From: Clostridia bacterium
GTDB taxonomy: Bacteria > Bacillota > Clostridia > Christensenellales > DTU072
Assembly (NCBI GenBank): GCA_017533005.1
Contig: JAFXIQ010000006.1
Coordinates: forward strand, 1 to 46,603
Direction of reading: 5' to 3'
DNA length: 46,603 bases
Within the stretch, counting starts at the first letter, position 1; each line of letters starts with the position of its first letter. The notes beneath the pieces are model-generated. The model was not told the DNA's origin. It made no database searches and saw nothing but the letters and a program-made list of their open reading frames with translations. Positions 45,529 through 46,603 of the stretch are shown piece after piece. A program made the position numbers and the translations under genes.

Positions 45529-45924
45529 TTATTCCCCCAAAATTTCAAATAAACCTATGACAATCGCAGTGATAATTAGCGCGATTATTCCACCACCGAT
45601 AGCGCCCCACGCAAAAGCAGTTTTCGCTATCTTTTTGTAATCGACCGAAACCTTGATAGAAGTGTCTATTCCCCTATTTTCTTCTGCATCAATAACCAAC
45701 TTTCCCCTAGAAAGCTGTTCAATACAATATCTTATTCCGTCGGTATATTTAAGCGCTATAAGCCCGTCGTCACTCAAGGTTTTTACTATACGGTCAATCT
45801 CACCCTTGTCAATAGTGTCTGCACTGATTTCGGCAAAAAGCTCTTCTTTGTCCATAACAACTGCTTCGCCGACTTCGGAATTATTAACTATGTAACTTAA
45901 AATTTTAATTTCTTTCTTGTTCAT
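45529..45924 (-). CDS. Small tail-anchored protein, putative winged-helix domain (paralog A)
   Basis: 131 residues, first gene of the uvrB-uvrA operon. An N-terminal helix MNKKEIKILSYIVNNSE, a recognition-like helix GEIDRIVKTLSDDGLIALKY and a hairpin YTDGIRYCIEQLSRGKLVI mirror the downstream paralog (both have DG..Y then YCI.L..G). A linker leads to a C-terminal membrane helix AFAWGAIGGGIIALIITAIVIGLF. There is no SD; the -10 box of a near-consensus promoter ends 8 bases before the ATG, so a leaderless mRNA is predicted. No LexA-type GAAC-N4-GTTC operator lies in the promoter. Confidence 0.65.
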   Translation of the reverse strand: MNKKEIKILSYIVNNSEVGEAVVMDKEELFAEISADTIDKGEIDRIVKTLSDDGLIALKYTDGIRYCIEQLSRGKLVIDAEENRGIDTSIKVSVDYKKIAKTAFAWGAIGGGIIALIITAIVIGLFEILGE

Positions 45925-45932
45925 AATAGATT

Positions 45933-45961
45933 ATTATACTACACACACGCGCGATAGTCAA
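45933..45961 (-). promoter_or_regulatory. Near-consensus promoter of the uvrBA operon, 8 bases from the first start codon
   Basis: Minus-strand TTGACT (45961-45956), 17-base spacer, TATAAT (45938-45933), ATG at 45924. The spacer contains CGCGCGTGTGTGTA, a strictly alternating pyrimidine-purine run. Confidence 0.85.
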
Positions 45962-45972
45962 GGAATTAAAAA

Positions 45973-45992
45973 ATGCAGTATTAATACTGCAT
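45973..45992 (-). terminator. Second terminator downstream of rpe-spoVM
   Basis: A perfect 20-base palindrome (ATGCAGTATT arm) is followed on minus by TTTTTT. It sits immediately before the uvrBA promoter and backs up the hairpin at 46029-46050. The bases between the two hairpins show no gene. Confidence 0.7.
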
Positions 45993-46028
45993 CTTACAAG
46001 ATTACTTCAAATTAAAAATCCAAATCAA

Positions 46029-46050
46029 AAGGCACTCTCGAGAGTGCCTT
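46029..46050 (-). terminator. Terminator directly after the SpoVM-like gene
   Basis: A perfect 22-base palindrome centred on CTCGAG (arms AAGGCACT / AGTGCCTT) begins 4 bases past the microgene stop and is followed on minus by TTGATTTG. Confidence 0.75.
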
Positions 46051-46054
46051 AAAC

Positions 46055-46132
46055 TTATTTTTCGAATAGTTTGCTTATTTTCCTTAAAATAGGTTTCAAT
46101 ATGCTCGGGCAATTAATACATATAAATCTCAT
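46055..46132 (-). CDS. SpoVM-like 25-residue amphipathic peptide
   Basis: A 25-codon frame, MRFICINCPSILK then PILRKISKLFEK, with SD AAAGGAG 4 bases before the ATG and a terminator 4 bases after the stop. SpoVM is a 26-residue amphipathic helix that marks the convex forespore membrane and recruits SpoIVA for coat assembly. Aligned without gaps to Bacillus subtilis SpoVM (from memory), it shares Phe3, Ile6, Pro9, Leu12, Ile15, Arg17 and Phe23; Pro9 is known to matter for localisation. In Bacillus spoVM lies just downstream of rpe-thiN, and here the frame lies 42 bases after rpe. Short length makes this a good but unproven call. Confidence 0.65.
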   Translation of the reverse strand: MRFICINCPSILKPILRKISKLFEK

Positions 46133-46174
46133 AGCACTCCTTTACCAATTTATATGCTAGAGTGCGTATTTATG

Positions 46175-46603
46175 TTACTCGCCACGAAGAATTTTTATTG
46201 TTCTTGCTGGATCGTCAGATTTATAAACAGCACTACCTGCTACTATAACGTTCGCACCTGCCTCTCTTATCATTTCGGCGTTCCATTCTCCTGCTCCACC
46301 GTCGATTTCAACATCAATATCGTATCCGTTTTCATCAATATATGCCTTTACTTCTCTAACTTTATCAAGCATTTCCGCAATAAACTTTTGTCCACCAAGT
46401 CCTGCGTATACGCTCATTACGAGCACCATATCACATTCCGGAACTAGGTACTTCCAATCAGTAAACGGTATATTAGGATTCAAAACAATACCCGATTTGC
46501 AACCAAGCGCTCTAATTTTTTTCAAGGTTTCTAATGGGCATTTAGATGCTTCTGGGTGGAAAGTTAAATAATCGGCACCACACTTAACGAATTCTTCTAC
46601 ATA
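46175..46603 (-). CDS. rpe: Ribulose-phosphate 3-epimerase (5' end outside the window)
   Basis: The last 142 codons; the frame is open to the right edge and begins YVEEFVKCGADYLTFHPEAS, so the N-terminal strands of the TIM barrel are missing. Seen are the metal-binding His in TFHPEAS, NPNIPF, MVLVMSVYAGLGGQKFI (most homologs have MSVNPGFGGQ), VEIDGGAG with the second catalytic Asp, and VIVAGSAVYK at the phosphate site. It interconverts ribulose 5-phosphate and xylulose 5-phosphate. A TTG at 46525 is internal and not the start. It pairs functionally with rpiB elsewhere in the window. Confidence 0.94.
   Translation of the reverse strand, partial: YVEEFVKCGADYLTFHPEASKCPLETLKKIRALGCKSGIVLNPNIPFTDWKYLVPECDMVLVMSVYAGLGGQKFIAEMLDKVREVKAYIDENGYDIDVEIDGGAGEWNAEMIREAGANVIVAGSAVYKSDDPARTIKILRGE

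Noticed and set aside
45925-45975. LexA/SOS operator at the uvrBA promoter
   Set aside because: No GAAC-N4-GTTC-type box is present in the promoter or around the predicted start.
1-46603. CRISPR arrays, insertion sequences, prophage genes, tRNA or rRNA genes
   Set aside because: No repeat-spacer pattern, transposase, integrase, terminal repeats or tRNA-like cloverleaf was seen; gene content is chromosomal housekeeping plus surface proteins.

Overview
The window reads as a chromosomal segment of an anaerobic, low-GC Firmicute, most likely one of the Clostridia. This rests on a complete Rnf complex, tandem ATP- and PPi-type phosphofructokinases, YloU/YloV/L28 and IF3/L35/L20 gene blocks laid out as in Bacillus/Clostridium, a THF riboswitch on folT, many Gram-positive-style lipoproteins, a SpoVB-like flippase and a tiny SpoVM-like gene beside rpe. 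The genus cannot be read from the sequence. I saw no mobile element, CRISPR array, tRNA or rRNA, and no gene-free stretch over 300 bases.

Layout. 1-338: the end of a TfoX-like gene (+) and a two-way terminator. 395-10168 (all minus): promoter and L20-type leader, infC(AUU start)-rpmI-rplT, then an rRNA methyltransferase, yebC, proA, pfkA, PPi-pfk, an FN3-like membrane protein, typA and a membrane protein with two YegP domains. 10225-14898 (minus): a hydrolase, a GLUG-repeat lipoprotein and thrS. 15059-17425 (+): murG and an unknown exported protein. 17418-21413 (minus): yloU-yloV-recG, divergent from rpmB (+). 21877-25249 (minus): a lipoprotein, tsaC/sua5 and rpiB. 25296-25760 (+): a diverged TspO. 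25783-30874 (minus): rnfCDGEAB. 30912-35775 (minus): one giant surface protein gene broken by a frameshift. 35807-38227 (+): a SpoVB-like flippase, then a THF riboswitch and folT. 38204-39275 (minus): a DUF421/DUF4363 pair. 39275-45961 (minus): two membrane-tethered small paralogs, uvrB (interrupted by an in-frame TAA), uvrA and a duplicated-domain lipoprotein. 45973-46603 (minus): the end of rpe, a SpoVM-like microgene and two terminators.

The genes cover translation (IF3, L20, L35, L28, ThrRS, TypA, rRNA methylation, t6A synthesis), central carbon and energy metabolism (two Pfk, RpiB, Rpe, Rnf), DNA repair (UvrAB, RecG), envelope synthesis (MurG, SpoVB-like, YloU/YloV) and an unusually large set of surface proteins. 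Points most worth a second look: the SpoVM-like microgene; the AUU-started infC with a terminator in its leader; two (perhaps three) promoters whose -10 box lies exactly 8 nt before the start codon, implying leaderless mRNAs; the nonsense codon in uvrB and frameshift in the giant surface gene; and the pair of membrane-tethered putative winged-helix proteins that open the uvrBA operon.
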